Assembly (NCBI GenBank): GCA_003194525.1
Contig: NBIV01000032.1
Location: forward strand, 62,001 to 126,000
Direction of reading: 5' to 3'
DNA: 64,000 nucleotides
Origin: Gracilariopsis chorda
Taxonomy: Eukaryota; Rhodophyta; Florideophyceae; Gracilariales; Gracilariaceae
In this document: in pieces, positions 33,720-44,262 of the stretch
Position numbering within the stretch: position 1 is the stretch's first letter
Layout of the letters: every line of letters starts with the position of its first letter
Program-made: the position numbers and the translations under genes
Notes under the pieces: model-generated
Seen by the model: only the letters and a program-made list of their open reading frames with translations
Databases searched by the model: none
Told to the model about the DNA's origin: nothing

Positions 33720-35756
33720 CTCCACACGGAGTTGTGGAGCTTCATAAGTACAGAAAATATTTCCGACCTAATTTCGACAGAAAATTCTAGGTTGTTTAGT
33801 ACGCGCCATCGCGCAACAAGCATCCCGTACGCTTGTTCAACCTGTATATTTAGAGATGAAAGGTAGCAATTAAACCCATCGTCCCAGCATTTGCCTTTCT
33901 GAGATAAAGGAATGGGACATATGAGGCTGTTAGTGCAAATCTACGCCTCGTCTCCCACTATCGAATAATTGATTTTGAGCTTCTTCTGCGCAAGAAACTG
34001 CCCCAATTGAGACACAGCATGTGCTAATTGATCATGTGTAAAACCTACACATAGTATAGAGAAATCTAAAAAAAGATATCGAGAGTCTTAAAGAGCTTGC
34101 AAAGGTAGCGAATAAAATCCCGTTCGGGAATAGAAAAGAGCGGCGTTTCGGCAAAACATTTCTTAATTTTGATAGTAATTCTATCAATTGCCCCTATGAA
34201 ACCCATGTAAGGTCTTAAACGCCTACGATAGTGCTTAAATCCCAGCGATAGCTCTTCCCAATCTTCCAGTGACTGCGAAAATCCAGGTAAAGTTAAAATT
34301 GTCATTAACAATTTTCTTGTGTCATGAAATACTTGATATGCGGTAGAATGACCCACGCGAAAGCCAAAAATATTGTCCCTATAGCCAGCCCCAGCCAGAA
34401 TTTGCAAAATAATCGCTAATCGAGTCTTTGGAGTTTGTCGGTCGCGAAATTGGTAGAATATTCCAGCACTGCTGGAAGACACGTGTAGAGTGCTCCAGCA
34501 GTGTTTGGAGCATTGTAAGCTTCGCTGGCCCAGCATTACCACTGTATTTCGGTGATGTAGTCGCCAGTTGCTAAATTACTATTGGTTAGTGTGCAGCTCC
34601 AGAGGCTTCTGGAAGCCAAGGGAGTAACCTAGAAGCACACATGAGTAAGTAGAATGTAGTAATGCGTTTCTGTGTTGTTTTGCATGCTTTTTGACTCTAT
34701 AAAAGGGCGACTTGAGTCCCGAACTTCGGTGTGGACTCATCTCAAGGAGAAACTCATCTCAAAGTCCTCACCCCGCAACTATCTCAACTATTACTATCAA
34801 CAATCAACTCTCAACCGCACTTAGTGAGGCGCTTGCCGCTTTGTGCATACTTGGGATGGGGCATTACCGTCGCTGAGACCGGTTGAAGCGCAATTGGCGT
34901 GGACGAGAGACGGGTAGTGTGTAACAAAGGCGCTTCTGTCGTCTGTGAGCCCCCACCAGAGCTTTGCTCGGATAACGGTGACGGTCGAAAGACCTGGTGG
35001 TTTCCGGACGGAGGTGCTTGACGGGAAGCTGTTCGCAGGCGACGTGCTGTGCAACCTCTCCTGCAAAGGGCCAGATTGGGTATAGAGTAAAAGCATATCC
35101 CGCCATTAATAGCTCTCCTTTGGAAGCCCTGTAAGGATTGTACGCACCTGCTTCTGGTTGGTGCAGAAGCGGGTAGGCTGCAGAAATCATTTCATATCCG
35201 GAATATCTTACCGGAAGCCGGGAGTCTGACTTCTGGTGATCCTTGAAATAATTCTTGGGTTGTGCGCCGTTTCAAGAAGTATCAAGAAGTTTTTATTTGG
35301 ATTGAGCCTTATGCTCTCCTTTTGTATTTGTTGTTATCGTTGCAGGTTGAGTCTTTTCGGTACCTGCATTGGTTGTCATTTTGATCTTTGTTTGTGTCGT
35401 TTCATCTTTTTGGGGCTTCGAGCTACGAGGAATACCCTTTTTAGGCTAATTTGTCATTTATTTTGGCCCCCTGCGTCACCGTCTCGTGATGGCGCCCACA
35501 GGGTTATTGTCTCACACCCAGATCGCTTGCCCATCTCCAAATGTTTGGTTAGCTCATTTGATACTCTATTAAATAATATTTCGAATTCGACCTTCGTGAA
35601 TGGGAAGATATGTTTGTGATTGTGCGCATTTAACGTATCAGCAAATAACTCGAATATAAAAAAACGTTTGGTAATCGTGGGACGACGTTGCCGAATTGTT
35701 TTTGTTGCAGAAATAGCACTGCGTGCAATATCAAGGTTGCCTGAGAATAGATTCAA
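33720..35756 (-). mobile_element. PIF/Harbinger transposase remnant, interrupted
   Basis: The N-terminal part lies at 35,490-35,756 (FEILFNRVSNELTKHLEMG). The main part lies at about 33,720-34,480: RQTPKTRLAIILQILAGAGYRDN, then GHSTAYQVF, LRPYMGFIGAIDRITIKI, HDQLAHAVSQLGQFL, IVGDEA, QVEQAYGMLVARWRVL and LMKLHNS. The three catalytic positions of the DDE_Tnp_4 superfamily can be placed at GAID, HD and VEQ. Decay includes a TAG at 33,941-33,943, a lost stretch of perhaps 40 codons with a frame change near 34,040-34,080, and about 1 kb of inserted DNA between the two parts. Such transposases cut and paste with a Myb-like partner; no partner was found here. The two parts match by family order only. 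Confidence 0.75.
34455..35489. other. DNA inserted inside the Harbinger remnant
   Basis: It separates the N-terminal and central parts of the transposase frame. It contains a strong TATA box (TATAAAAG at 34,698), several small palindromes of the type TTCCAGCACTGCTGGAA (near 34,462) and CTTCTGGAAG (near 34,606), and no recognised protein. It is LTR-like in makeup, but end repeats or a target duplication could not be fixed. Confidence 0.4.
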
Positions 35757-37188
35757 AACAATGACACTTTGTACTAAAATTTGGTTGGTACCGATATCAG
35801 TTGGACCTCTTTCAAGTGTGAGAAGTCTATCACGTATACGCAGTGTGGGGGGGTTCTCCGTTGAACAACTTGAGGAGTGCTATAGTCTGAGTCGGCACAA
35901 GACCTTGCCGGGAGTCTTCCTTTTGAGTCTCCTGTGGGTAGGCTTTACTTAAGTAGGGATAATAGGCGACCTATCGGCTATTGGGATCGACTAAACATGT
36001 ACTCTAAACTCCTACGATGCTTGTCAGTTGTACGTCATCGGCTTGCGTCGTGTGCTTCTTGTACGTGTTTTCATAACCGTTTGGTTGGATTATAGCGGCC
36101 ATGCTAGGAGTTTGTGATTGCAATGATAAAGCCTTAGCAGTTGATCGAGTAATCACTGCGCAGTTACAACATCATGTAGATTGTAAGTTGATCCATCCAA
36201 GCTGAATAAGTGGGACAAATTGTACCGTAATTCCAGTATAGACACAAAAAAGCAGTAATAGCAGGAGAAAGGTACATAACACATGAACGCCACGGCAAAG
36301 ATAGGCAAAGGTGAGTTGATCCATGTGAATAGCTCACTGCTGGATCAAAGAGACTCTGTTTGTCCTTGTCAGAGCCAACGTACTGTCATAGAACATTTTT
36401 GGTAGGTATTGTGCAGTGCAGCACAGTACTGCGTTATCGGCGGCGCATAATAAAGAAAGAAGACCAAAGAGGCACTGAGCTCCCGTTCGGGGCGCGGGGC
36501 AGGCGCTGCATTTACAGCGTCATCTATTTTGAAGAACTCAAATTATCACTTCATTACACCGTTGACGTTCACGGGTGAACGCCCTGAGCGGGCACAGTCA
36601 GTCCATGCACACGGACGTGCTTTCACAGCGTCCAGTGCTGCTGGCCAAATCACAGCACAATCTCCTTCGTAAAACGGTACTGTAGCTACATACAACGGTA
36701 CCCAAGGGTAGAAAGAGAGCACCAGCACACCAAACGTGTAAAACGTTAAATTCCGATCGTGCCAAGGCCGCTGCCCGGACTACGTCCCGTGCACGGTTTC
36801 ACACCGGCAATTCGACGCGCCGTCACTCCATACGCAGCCAGCACTGTCCTCATAGACAATCCAGTTGCGTCCATTTTCAGCTGCGCCGCGAGCCGCTCCG
36901 CTGTCGATATCCCCAACAATACCTAACAGAATTAAAACTTTTCGTATTGTAAGACCGACTCTCAGTACACGACGGGAGAATAGTTAAACAGTTGTTCCGG
37001 CGGCTGCTTTTGTGGTGACACGCCCACCAACGCTACCTGCAGCCAGACGTTCGTCCTTGTTTTTCACCATTTTTAGCCCTCAACCCCATCCCTAACGCCC
37101 AGTTCGTGCATTCCCTTGTCTCTTCCCGCTTCAGTTACCTCGCGCAGTTCGTGCCCCACCCCCTGCACATTCTCCTTCACCAATTACG
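35757..37188. other. Intergenic DNA at the boundary of repeat-rich and gene-rich parts
   Basis: No gene is recognised. The repeated motif GTTCACGGGTGAAC lies at 36,567-36,580. The last 250 bp are C-rich and precede the dehydrogenase start, consistent with its promoter and 5' leader. Confidence 0.5.
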
Positions 37189-38363
37189 ATGAGTCCTAAT
37201 AAGCTCGTCCCTCAAGATTTCACACCCTTGACCATCGGCATCGTTGGTTTCGGTAATTTTGGCCAGTTCCTTAGCAAGGCATTTGCTGCTCAAGGTCATC
37301 GGTGAGTTACTCCTTTAGAGATGACGAAGACCCCTTCGTAGACTGTTATATGCGTCGTGCAACTGACAAAGACATCGCTCAAACACTCCGGCCACGGTCC
37401 TCTTCACTTGGACATAGAGTTGTAGGCCAGAGCCGAGGTGACTACTACGAAGTCGCTGCAGCAATTGGCTGTGAATACGTACAGAGCGCAGATAAGCTCA
37501 TGGACTGTGAGCCTCATATCGTCGTTTTTTGCACCAGTATCATGTCCTTAGACACAGTCCTGTCCAGGTTTCCGCTCAAAAGGTATGTCTCAATATCGTC
37601 CATTTCTTCGTATCCTACTGAACAAAGACGCCGTCAATCGCGGATCATTCGCTTATACTTTGATGCATTCATTCATGCTGTAGTAACATGCTTACTAACG
37701 TACCGTTCTGAAGACTTGCCAACAAGCTTGTCGCAGATGTGTTGTCCGTCAAGCTCTACCCTCATGACTTACTTTTGAAATGTTTGCCCTCATCTACCGA
37801 TATTGTATGCACGCATCCTATGTTCGGACCAGAGAGTGGAGAGCACTCATGGAAAGGGTTACCGTTTGTGTACGATGTTGTCCGCATAGATCCACTTCGG
37901 AAACAGATTTGTGACGCTTTTATTGACATATGGAGATCGGAGGGCTGTACTATGGTTCAAATGGAGTGCGCACAACATGACAAAATTGCTGCATCAACCC
38001 AGTTTATCACCCACACTACAGGTTCGTTTTAGCTTCCCCTACGCGTTGACCATAACACCTGTTTGAAAGACGATCTCCTAACCTTTGTCTTGCACGGTTT
38101 TCGAAATAATGGCGGGTCTGCGACAAACAGGACGCATGCTTGCACAGCTCAATCTACAAACCACACCAATTAATACCAAAGGCTATGAATCATTGTTGGC
38201 GGTGGTGGATACCACATGCAAGGACAGTTTCGATCTGTACTATGGCCTTTTCAAGTATAATCCCAATGCGAGGCAAGAGTTAGACAAACTCGAAAACGCG
38301 CTCGGGGATATCAGAAACATGTTGGAGCGAACCGAACGTAATGAAGCCCAGACCAGAAAGTAA
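37189..38363 (+). CDS. Arogenate/prephenate dehydrogenase (tyrosine pathway), 4 exons
   Basis: The exons are 37,189-37,301, 37,418-37,582, 37,714-38,021 and 38,131-38,363, with GT-AG introns of 109-131 bp, giving 272 residues. The start ATG is followed by a Rossmann motif, IGIVGFGNFGQFL. Further landmarks are SRGDYYEVAAAIGCEY, VFCTSIMSLDTVL, THPMFGPESG (substrate-binding region) and QFITHTTGRMLAQL. C-terminal helices run to NPNARQELDKLE. The family oxidises and decarboxylates arogenate or prephenate with NAD(P), giving tyrosine or its precursor, in the plastid in plants and algae. Plant-type arogenate dehydrogenases match best in my reading. The N-terminus lacks an obvious transit peptide, so an upstream leader exon may be missed or the enzyme may be cytosolic. 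Confidence 0.85.
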
Positions 38364-38853
38364 TGAGTTTCTTACAGCTCTCAAGTCCTTGCGGGTACCT
38401 ATTCTCTGCTTATACATGTCTGAAAGTTGCGTGCGGAGCATTTGGCAGCTACGTCACAGCAATCTCATGTTTTCACGCACCCTTTCTCGAACGGTGTGTG
38501 GGCAGCCTGCAACTCGATGCTCTCAAAACAGTTTCACTAACCTCAACTTTCTTTATAACATAATCTGCTCTCCGCTGTGCGTTAGTCTCAGTCGCTCAAA
38601 GGGTGTTGAAAAGCCATGCATATCTGAGGAAATCTTGCGTACCCTTAGACTGCGTGTCTCCCCTCGTATTTAGTCGCATGCTAACAAAGTATGGCTTGCA
38701 GATCTCGTACGATTGCCACCAACGAGATTCAACTGTAGCGCTCAATACATTAGCCGCAACCGCTAACTTCGACTGTGGTAAATCAAATGTCAACGTGTGC
38801 CCACGGTGACTTCTTCGTGCCTTTAACGTTTTTCAACTTCCGGCTCTCGCGCT
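38364..38853. other. Tail-to-tail intergenic space
   Basis: This gap lies between the dehydrogenase stop and the PDH E1-beta stop. Only short frames are open, and no gene or RNA is recognised. Confidence 0.6.
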
Positions 38854-39960
38854 CTATGCAGCTTCCGGTAGCGTTCTGGTCATTGCGGCTCGTGCTGCGT
38901 GAATAATATCATCAATGGTCGGGAAGGCTCTGGCTTCAAGGTTCTCAGCATAAGGCGTTGGTACGTCCGCTCCTGATACTCGCTGAACCGGTGCATCCAG
39001 GTATTCAAACGCATCTGACTCGAAAACAGCAGCACATATCTCTGCACCAATTCCAAAAGTAGGCCATCCGCCTTCAACAGTCACGAGTCTGTTTGTTTTC
39101 TTAACTGATTCAGTAATCGTCTTTCGATCAAGAGGACGAATCGATCGCAAGTTGATAACCTCAGCGGATATGCCTTCATCTTGAAGGATTTTGGCTGCTT
39201 GTTCTGCAAAGCCCACCCACTTGCTGTGCCCGACGATGGTTAGATCAGTCCCCTCTCTCAAAATCTTTGCCTGACCGATTGGCAGCAAAAAGTCAGGGTC
39301 CATGACTTCGTCCGGAATATTATCGAAGTTAGCGTTATACATAAGCTCATTCTCGAGACAAACAACAGGATTTGGGTCCCTGATCGCAGCCTTCAAGAGC
39401 CCACGACAGTCTTCGGCGTCGTACGGTGAGACAACTTTAAGCCCAGGCACTGACCCATACCACGAGGCAAAGCACTGTGAATGCTGTGCCCCCACTCCGG
39501 CAGAAGCACCATTCGGTCCCCGAAATACAATGGGAACGTTGATTTGACCGCCAGACATGTACAGGGTCTTCGCCGCAGAGTTGACAATGTGATCAATGGC
39601 TTGCATCGAGAAATTGAAGGTCATGAATTCGCAAACGGGGCGCAGACCGGCCATTGCGGCTCCAGTGGCAAGCCCAGCAAAACCAGATTCAGTAATGGGT
39701 GTATCGACGACCCGTCGATCCCCGTACTTTGCGTGCAATCCCTTCGTGACTTTGTACGCCCCGTCATATTCGGCTACTTCCTCACCGATTACGAACACGC
39801 GATCATCACGAGCTAGTTCCTCATCAATAGCTGAATTGAGCGCCTCACGGCATGTCATCGAATGCGTAGCAGCGGCCCGTGTGGCGTGTAATGCACGGCT
39901 TGCGTTGTTGTGAAACGGGCGCAAGTGACTCCCCGCTTTTGAAGCGATGCGATGCATCAT
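38854..39960 (-). CDS. PDHB: Pyruvate dehydrogenase E1 component, beta subunit, mitochondrial
   Basis: A single exon of 368 residues. The start is set at the ATG at 39,960 ([16 protein letters not shown]), because the frame upstream has no ATG. The first 35 or so residues are basic and Ser/Ala-rich, a good mitochondrial presequence. The mature part starts near [18 protein letters not shown]. It contains [53 protein letters not shown], and the C-terminal transketolase-type domain ([15 protein letters not shown]). It pairs with E1-alpha to decarboxylate pyruvate using thiamine diphosphate in the pyruvate dehydrogenase complex. Length fits the mitochondrial family (about 360). The plastid E1-beta of red algae is usually plastid-encoded, which also favours the mitochondrial form. 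Confidence 0.95.
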   Translation of the reverse strand: MMHRIASKAGSHLRPFHNNASRALHATRAAATHSMTCREALNSAIDEELARDDRVFVIGEEVAEYDGAYKVTKGLHAKYGDRRVVDTPITESGFAGLATGAAMAGLRPVCEFMTFNFSMQAIDHIVNSAAKTLYMSGGQINVPIVFRGPNGASAGVGAQHSQCFASWYGSVPGLKVVSPYDAEDCRGLLKAAIRDPNPVVCLENELMYNANFDNIPDEVMDPDFLLPIGQAKILREGTDLTIVGHSKWVGFAEQAAKILQDEGISAEVINLRSIRPLDRKTITESVKKTNRLVTVEGGWPTFGIGAEICAAVFESDAFEYLDAPVQRVSGADVPTPYAENLEARAFPTIDDIIHAARAAMTRTLPEAA

Positions 39961-40713
39961 CTTTGTCAGGGGAAAGGTATCAACAAGCAATTGCAATGCG
40001 GTTCAAGACTGTCGTGAAACCGCTGAAAGGAGCCGCTGCTGTATGTCGTGCTGCGAGCGATCGTGCGGCGGAGTGAAGTCTAATTGGTGGAGGGATCGAC
40101 GAGATGGGAAGAAGGGCACTATTCGCGGGTGATTCAGACCCACTGCAATGGCCAACGGCACAGGGTTATGTTGAAAACTGTTCTGATCGAATCAGTTCAA
40201 CGATGGCATCTATGACGCGTATCGTCGATATCTGCAGTGGCAGGGTGCTCTCATGAACAGGGAGCGCCGGCAGCCTAAGCGCATCAAGACTCAGAGTGCA
40301 CGATCGCTTTTCCGGCTTTTTAATCAGCTATTTCTAAAAACATTTCGTCCGAACTGATCACCAACTGTGCAAATGCCCATTGAATGCCAATCAGGCACAT
40401 CGCCAAGGCTTCCGCTGACAGAAGTGGGATATCCTGTCCTATCTACGAGTTGTCCAACTTCTTGAGATCTTCTTTCGTTCGCCGTTGCCGCAAGGAATGC
40501 TTCCGACGCGTTCTTCTTGTGCAGACATTCCTTACCAGCGTTCGAAAGAATATGTGATTGCGCAGAGTTCTCTGTCGAACAGGCAGTGCTTCGGCCTTGG
40601 CCCTTGCTCTTCGAATCCCATGAGTATATTCAAAGGCACCACGTCTCTTGCCACCCTCCTGGAAAGCCTAACGGCATCTGTACATCTGAGCAAACCCCGC
40701 TTGTCAATTGTTT
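39961..40713. other. Intergenic DNA
   Basis: It holds the 5' leader and promoter of PDHB on one side and the 3' end of the HAD gene on the other (both minus strand). Nothing else is recognised. Confidence 0.5.
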
Positions 40714-41981
40714 CTATTCGACCAGAGCAAGTTTGTTCAATATGAATCGCTGAATTGTGTGCGCAACGCCATGATCATCATTGCTGGGAATGTCAGTGAA
40801 CCGAGCCACACTCTTGACAGACGGCAAAGCATTGCCCACGGCACACGAATAGCCCACCATACTCAAAAGCTCCAAATCCTGCGAACATGATGAATGATCG
40901 AAAATATACATCCACGGTCAGTACAGATGCCATATATATGTTTTGAAGCTGATGCAAGTACTCACGTTTTCTGCATCCCCAATTGCGAGAACATTGTCCG
41001 GATGAACACCCACATTACGTAGCAGGCGGCGTACACCATCTCCTTTAGAAGAATTGGGTGGTAGAACCTCGAGCATATTGCTCTGAGCCTGTGTTAAGTT
41101 TCCGGCACTTCCAACCTTTTCTGCAACTAACGGACGCATTTCATCTATTGTTTCCGGCTCGGCCATGAAAATGAATTTGTTCAACGGTTGCCTATCGAAT
41201 GCCTTCTCCCAGTCGCCTACTTCCGTCGCCGCCGGTTCCTAATACCAACAAACACAACGAATGAATGTCAGTCGAGCTCTTTCACGTGTAGAAGTGATGT
41301 CATCGTGGACGCTTCTAACTTACATGGTAGGTCGGTAGAAGGTCCATGTAGTCATGTTTCCTCTCGCACACAATGCTATCTCTGCTGTATGCGATGAGAG
41401 GGACATTCATGTCCTTCGCAATACCAGTTACGGTTTGCGCCAATTGCGCATTGCATTTGTTCTCGTGAACAACTTCGCCATTTGCCCCAAACACTAAGAG
41501 ACCCTGAAGAAACACACCTGGGCATCCGTTGGGGTGTATTTGCTGCAGGCGCTCACCAAGCTCTGCCATGGCGCGCAGGGCGCCCACCCGCGACTTTCCT
41601 GTAGCAGGAACAAACAGCACCTCAGTGTCATCTATGAGGGCTTTGACCGCGGCGACATTGTCACTGGATATACCAGACTGGCTGTTCAATATTGTGCCAT
41701 CCTATACTTGGGCGAAATTAGTTCAGTCAGCTTCGTTCACGACGTGGGAGGGACCTCATGGCGGAAAAGCTTACAATATCGCAGGCCATCAGCTTGATCA
41801 CTGGATGTGACGCTGCACCACTGGCAGAAACGCGAGAGTCTGACGCTGTTACGAGATGACTGCGTGTCTTGTGTGGATAACTGGCTCTGCAACCAGGTCG
41901 CTTCGGGCAGTGCTTCGTACTGAAGTAGAAGAGTTTGGAAGTTCCTATGCAGCCTGAGCTTGGACTCGTAAACGCAGTCAT
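40714..41981 (-). CDS. Cof-type HAD-superfamily phosphatase, plastid-type leader, 4 exons
   Basis: The exons on the minus strand are 41,981-41,775, 41,701-41,324, 41,238-40,966 and 40,878-40,714, giving 340 residues; all junctions are GT-AG and keep the frame. The first 60 or so residues (MTAFTSPSSGCIGTSKLF...) are Ser/Thr-rich and basic, like a plastid transit peptide. HAD motif I follows (LMACDIDGTILNSQSGIS, split by intron 1). Cap-domain sequence lies in exons 2-3. Motif III Lys lies in SSKGDGVRRLL, and motif IV GDAEND is split by intron 3. Such enzymes dephosphorylate sugar phosphates or flavin/pyridoxal phosphates; the substrate cannot be read from sequence. The ending SVARFTDIPSNDDHGVAHTI is typical of the Cof subfamily. 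Confidence 0.85.
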
Positions 41982-42618
41982 CTAGGTGGTTGAAAAAGAA
42001 AAACGAAGCGTTTCCAGCAAGACTCTTTAAAAGGTGCAGAGTTAATACGATATACGTGACTCTAGATGTCGGGAGCAAGCAGATAAACGAAGTCTCACGC
42101 TGGACGTTGAAGCCGTACTTTCTAAGTAGCACAGACGCGAAATGTGCGAAACGCTTGACGCTACCGTATCTGGCCTAATTTCTAGACATCGCTGTGCTTG
42201 ATACCCTTGATACTGGCTCATTGGAAAGGGCTATCGGAGCGAATGAAGCATCTTTGTCCACATTCAACGATGGGACCGGAGTGCACAATCGATGCCCGCC
42301 ACAGAATCAATTTTCAGGCTGTCTCGCCTATTATATCTAATGATTAGATTCAAACAAATCAAATAACAAGATCAAATGCATTTATCATAACCCAATTAAA
42401 TAGCGCAGCGACCATATATAGACGGGTTGGGTACCTTTGTTATCTTCGAAGATCAGCATTTGTTTGCTATCGACCTTCTTCATGCTTTCACTCTTTTTAT
42501 TCGTGTCCTTCTAGGTCCTCTTGTACGTACACCACCAACCTGTTCCTTCTGAGAGTGGCAATTTCCACCTGCGTTTCGCCCTCTACACGGAACTCGCAGA
42601 TTTCCGCATTCATCTTCA

Positions 42619-42667
42619 CGTAAATCGCTTGTGTAGTTTGACTGTCAAACTACACAAGCGATTTACG
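42619..42667. repeat. 24-bp perfect inverted repeat with 1-nt centre
   Basis: The left arm, 42,619-42,642 (starts CGTAAATCGCTTGTGTAG), is the exact reverse complement of the right arm, 42,644-42,667, with a single T between. Such long, tight palindromes are unstable in most genomes and therefore notable. Confidence 0.95.
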
Positions 42668-43198
42668 ATCAAACTTTGACAGGCCCCAACCAAATAATCC
42701 AGTTGATCCGTTCGATTTTTGAAGTTTTAACCATTACAAGAATATTCAAGGCTGAGGCGCATTCTGCCTCACTTCTCTTTTAACCGCATGTAGCGCCTGT
42801 CTGCGACGATAATCTCTAACGCATCACCTTTTGGGAGATTCAGCTCTACGTAATTGTTTCAAGTGAGACCTTTGAGAGATGCTTGTGTACAGCATAACCA
42901 CATATTTCGGACAAGAAAAATGCTTGGCCATGTCAGAACCCTTCAAACTATTGGCATAGCTCAAATGGTCCCAAACTCCACGTCCGAAAACAACAACTGC
43001 TACGCATCAGTATAGTTCCTATGCGGAATCGTGACTGACCACAATCTCTCGGTGCGTGTTTGTAGACATTGGTTGTGCGATTCGAAATTTAGCTAACGTG
43101 GTATGTGGTTTTTCAATTCTATTGTTACTTCATACAATCTTCCTCAAATATTTGATCGTTTCAAGAACATTTTGTGCTTGCACCGACTTCGCGTCCGA

Positions 43199-43242
43199 AC
43201 TTCGTTATTTCGTTGAACTATAGTTCGACAAAATAACGAAGT
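43199..43242. repeat. Imperfect palindrome with 12-bp arms
   Basis: The outer arms ACTTCGTTATTT (43,199-43,210) and AAATAACGAAGT (43,231-43,242) are exact complements. The inner part GAACTATAGTTC pairs again around TATA. It sits about 60 bp ahead of the XRCC4-like start codon, so it would lie in its promoter or leader. Confidence 0.9.
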
Positions 43243-43299
43243 GTAGTCTATCATTCTTTTTATCTTTCATAGACTTGCCGTCGTACCAAGGGTGGTGAG

Positions 43300-43935
43300 A
43301 TGAAGAAAGAAACGACGATGGATATTCCTAATGAATCCTGGAAATGGGCCGGGAGCGTGCGCGAAGAAGGAAGTGACAAATTGTTCCACGGAATCGTATC
43401 GATGCCAGCGGATTCGGCGAAGCCGGTGGAGGTCTGGCTCTCCGATGGATCATGTTCCCTTGCGAGAAGCTCATCTTATCAACTGGACCAAAAAAGATCA
43501 CTTGCATTTATGCCAAGCTCCGAAAGAAGACAAGCTGTTCAAAAGGCCTTGACACAATATCCAAAGCTCGCAAGAGTTGAGACGGATGAATTGCGAATTG
43601 CGATTCCATGGGGAGTCGAATACGAGGCGGATATCGATCTTGATATCGAATGTTTCAAGTTGGCTAAAGAAGATGGTACTGGTTCATTTCTCGCTGCATT
43701 GTTTACGCAAATTGAAGACAGAAGGGTAGAGTTAACGGAACTGCACACAAAAGCAGAGACCATGCGCCTGGAAAACGAAAATCTCAGAAGAGCGAAAGAC
43801 CGGTTCGAGAAGTACATGAGTGAGCGTCCGACGAGACTGCGAGTAGCAGCTGAACTTCTTAATCGACACAAGCAGAAATGCCGCCTAGCGAAACGAGAAC
43901 AGCAAGGTCCAGAAAAGAATATAAGTAAGCAATGA
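43300..43935 (+). CDS. XRCC4-like protein (putative)
   Basis: A single exon of 211 residues from the ATG at 43,300. The first 120 residues look like a beta-rich head (SWKWAGSVREEG, VEVWLSDGSCSLAR, DELRIAIPWGVEYEADIDLD). A long coiled coil follows at about residues 135-185 (EDRRVELTELHTKAETMRLE, ENLRRAKDRFEKYMSE) and ends in a Lys/Arg-rich tail (AELLNRHKQKCRLAKREQ). Head, coiled coil and basic end in this order and size resemble XRCC4, the partner of DNA ligase IV in end joining, but sequence identity is low and no diagnostic residue is certain. XLF/PAXX-type relatives are alternatives. Its last 51 bp overlap the coding end of EMC6 on the other strand. Confidence 0.45.
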   Translation: MKKETTMDIPNESWKWAGSVREEGSDKLFHGIVSMPADSAKPVEVWLSDGSCSLARSSSYQLDQKRSLAFMPSSERRQAVQKALTQYPKLARVETDELRIAIPWGVEYEADIDLDIECFKLAKEDGTGSFLAALFTQIEDRRVELTELHTKAETMRLENENLRRAKDRFEKYMSERPTRLRVAAELLNRHKQKCRLAKREQQGPEKNISKQ

Positions 43936-44262
43936 ATTCCTCTGGAACACTCCAAGTACCAGGATTGTTTTCATTGGGGAGTTGAGGAATCTGCCAGGTG
44001 CGAAAGCTGTCTTTACCAAGAGAGCAAACGTAATTAAGATCGATACAAGAAGGTAGAAGACAAAGCCTTGAACCCCCTGCAATCCGAGTATACCGGCAAC
44101 AGATCCTCCTGCAACATACCCAAGTATGCGACTGTCTAAGAGTTAGGAAAACTGATCTTGACAAAGTAAGATACGATGAACGTACATATACAACACAACA
44201 TCCTGGTTTCTAGCGTAGAGGCTTTGCAGCTTGAAGTCTCTGAGCAATGGTTCGGAAGACAT
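43885..44262 (-). CDS. EMC6: ER membrane protein complex subunit 6
   Basis: Two exons, 44,262-44,186 and 44,131-43,885, separated by a 54-bp GT-AG intron, give 107 residues (human EMC6 has 110). The N-terminus MSSEPLLRDFKLQ is cytosolic-like. The first membrane segment reads GYVAGGSVAGILGLQGVQGF and is followed by FYLLVSILITFALLVKTAF; the last is LLTYILFWTLLFSF. The GILGLxGxxGFxFYLL and LTYxLFWT motifs are the signature of EMC6, a core subunit of the insertase that puts tail-anchored and polytopic proteins into the ER membrane. The coding end overlaps the XRCC4-like gene by 51 bp, tail to tail, with different frames on opposite strands. Confidence 0.88.

Larger units (their letters stand above)
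41982..43299. other. Intergenic DNA with two palindromes
   Basis: This is the space between the divergent HAD gene (-) and the XRCC4-like gene (+). It has a near-perfect palindrome at 42,619-42,667 and an imperfect one at 43,199-43,242. A CATATATAG box near 42,413 is present. No coding region is recognised. Confidence 0.5.
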
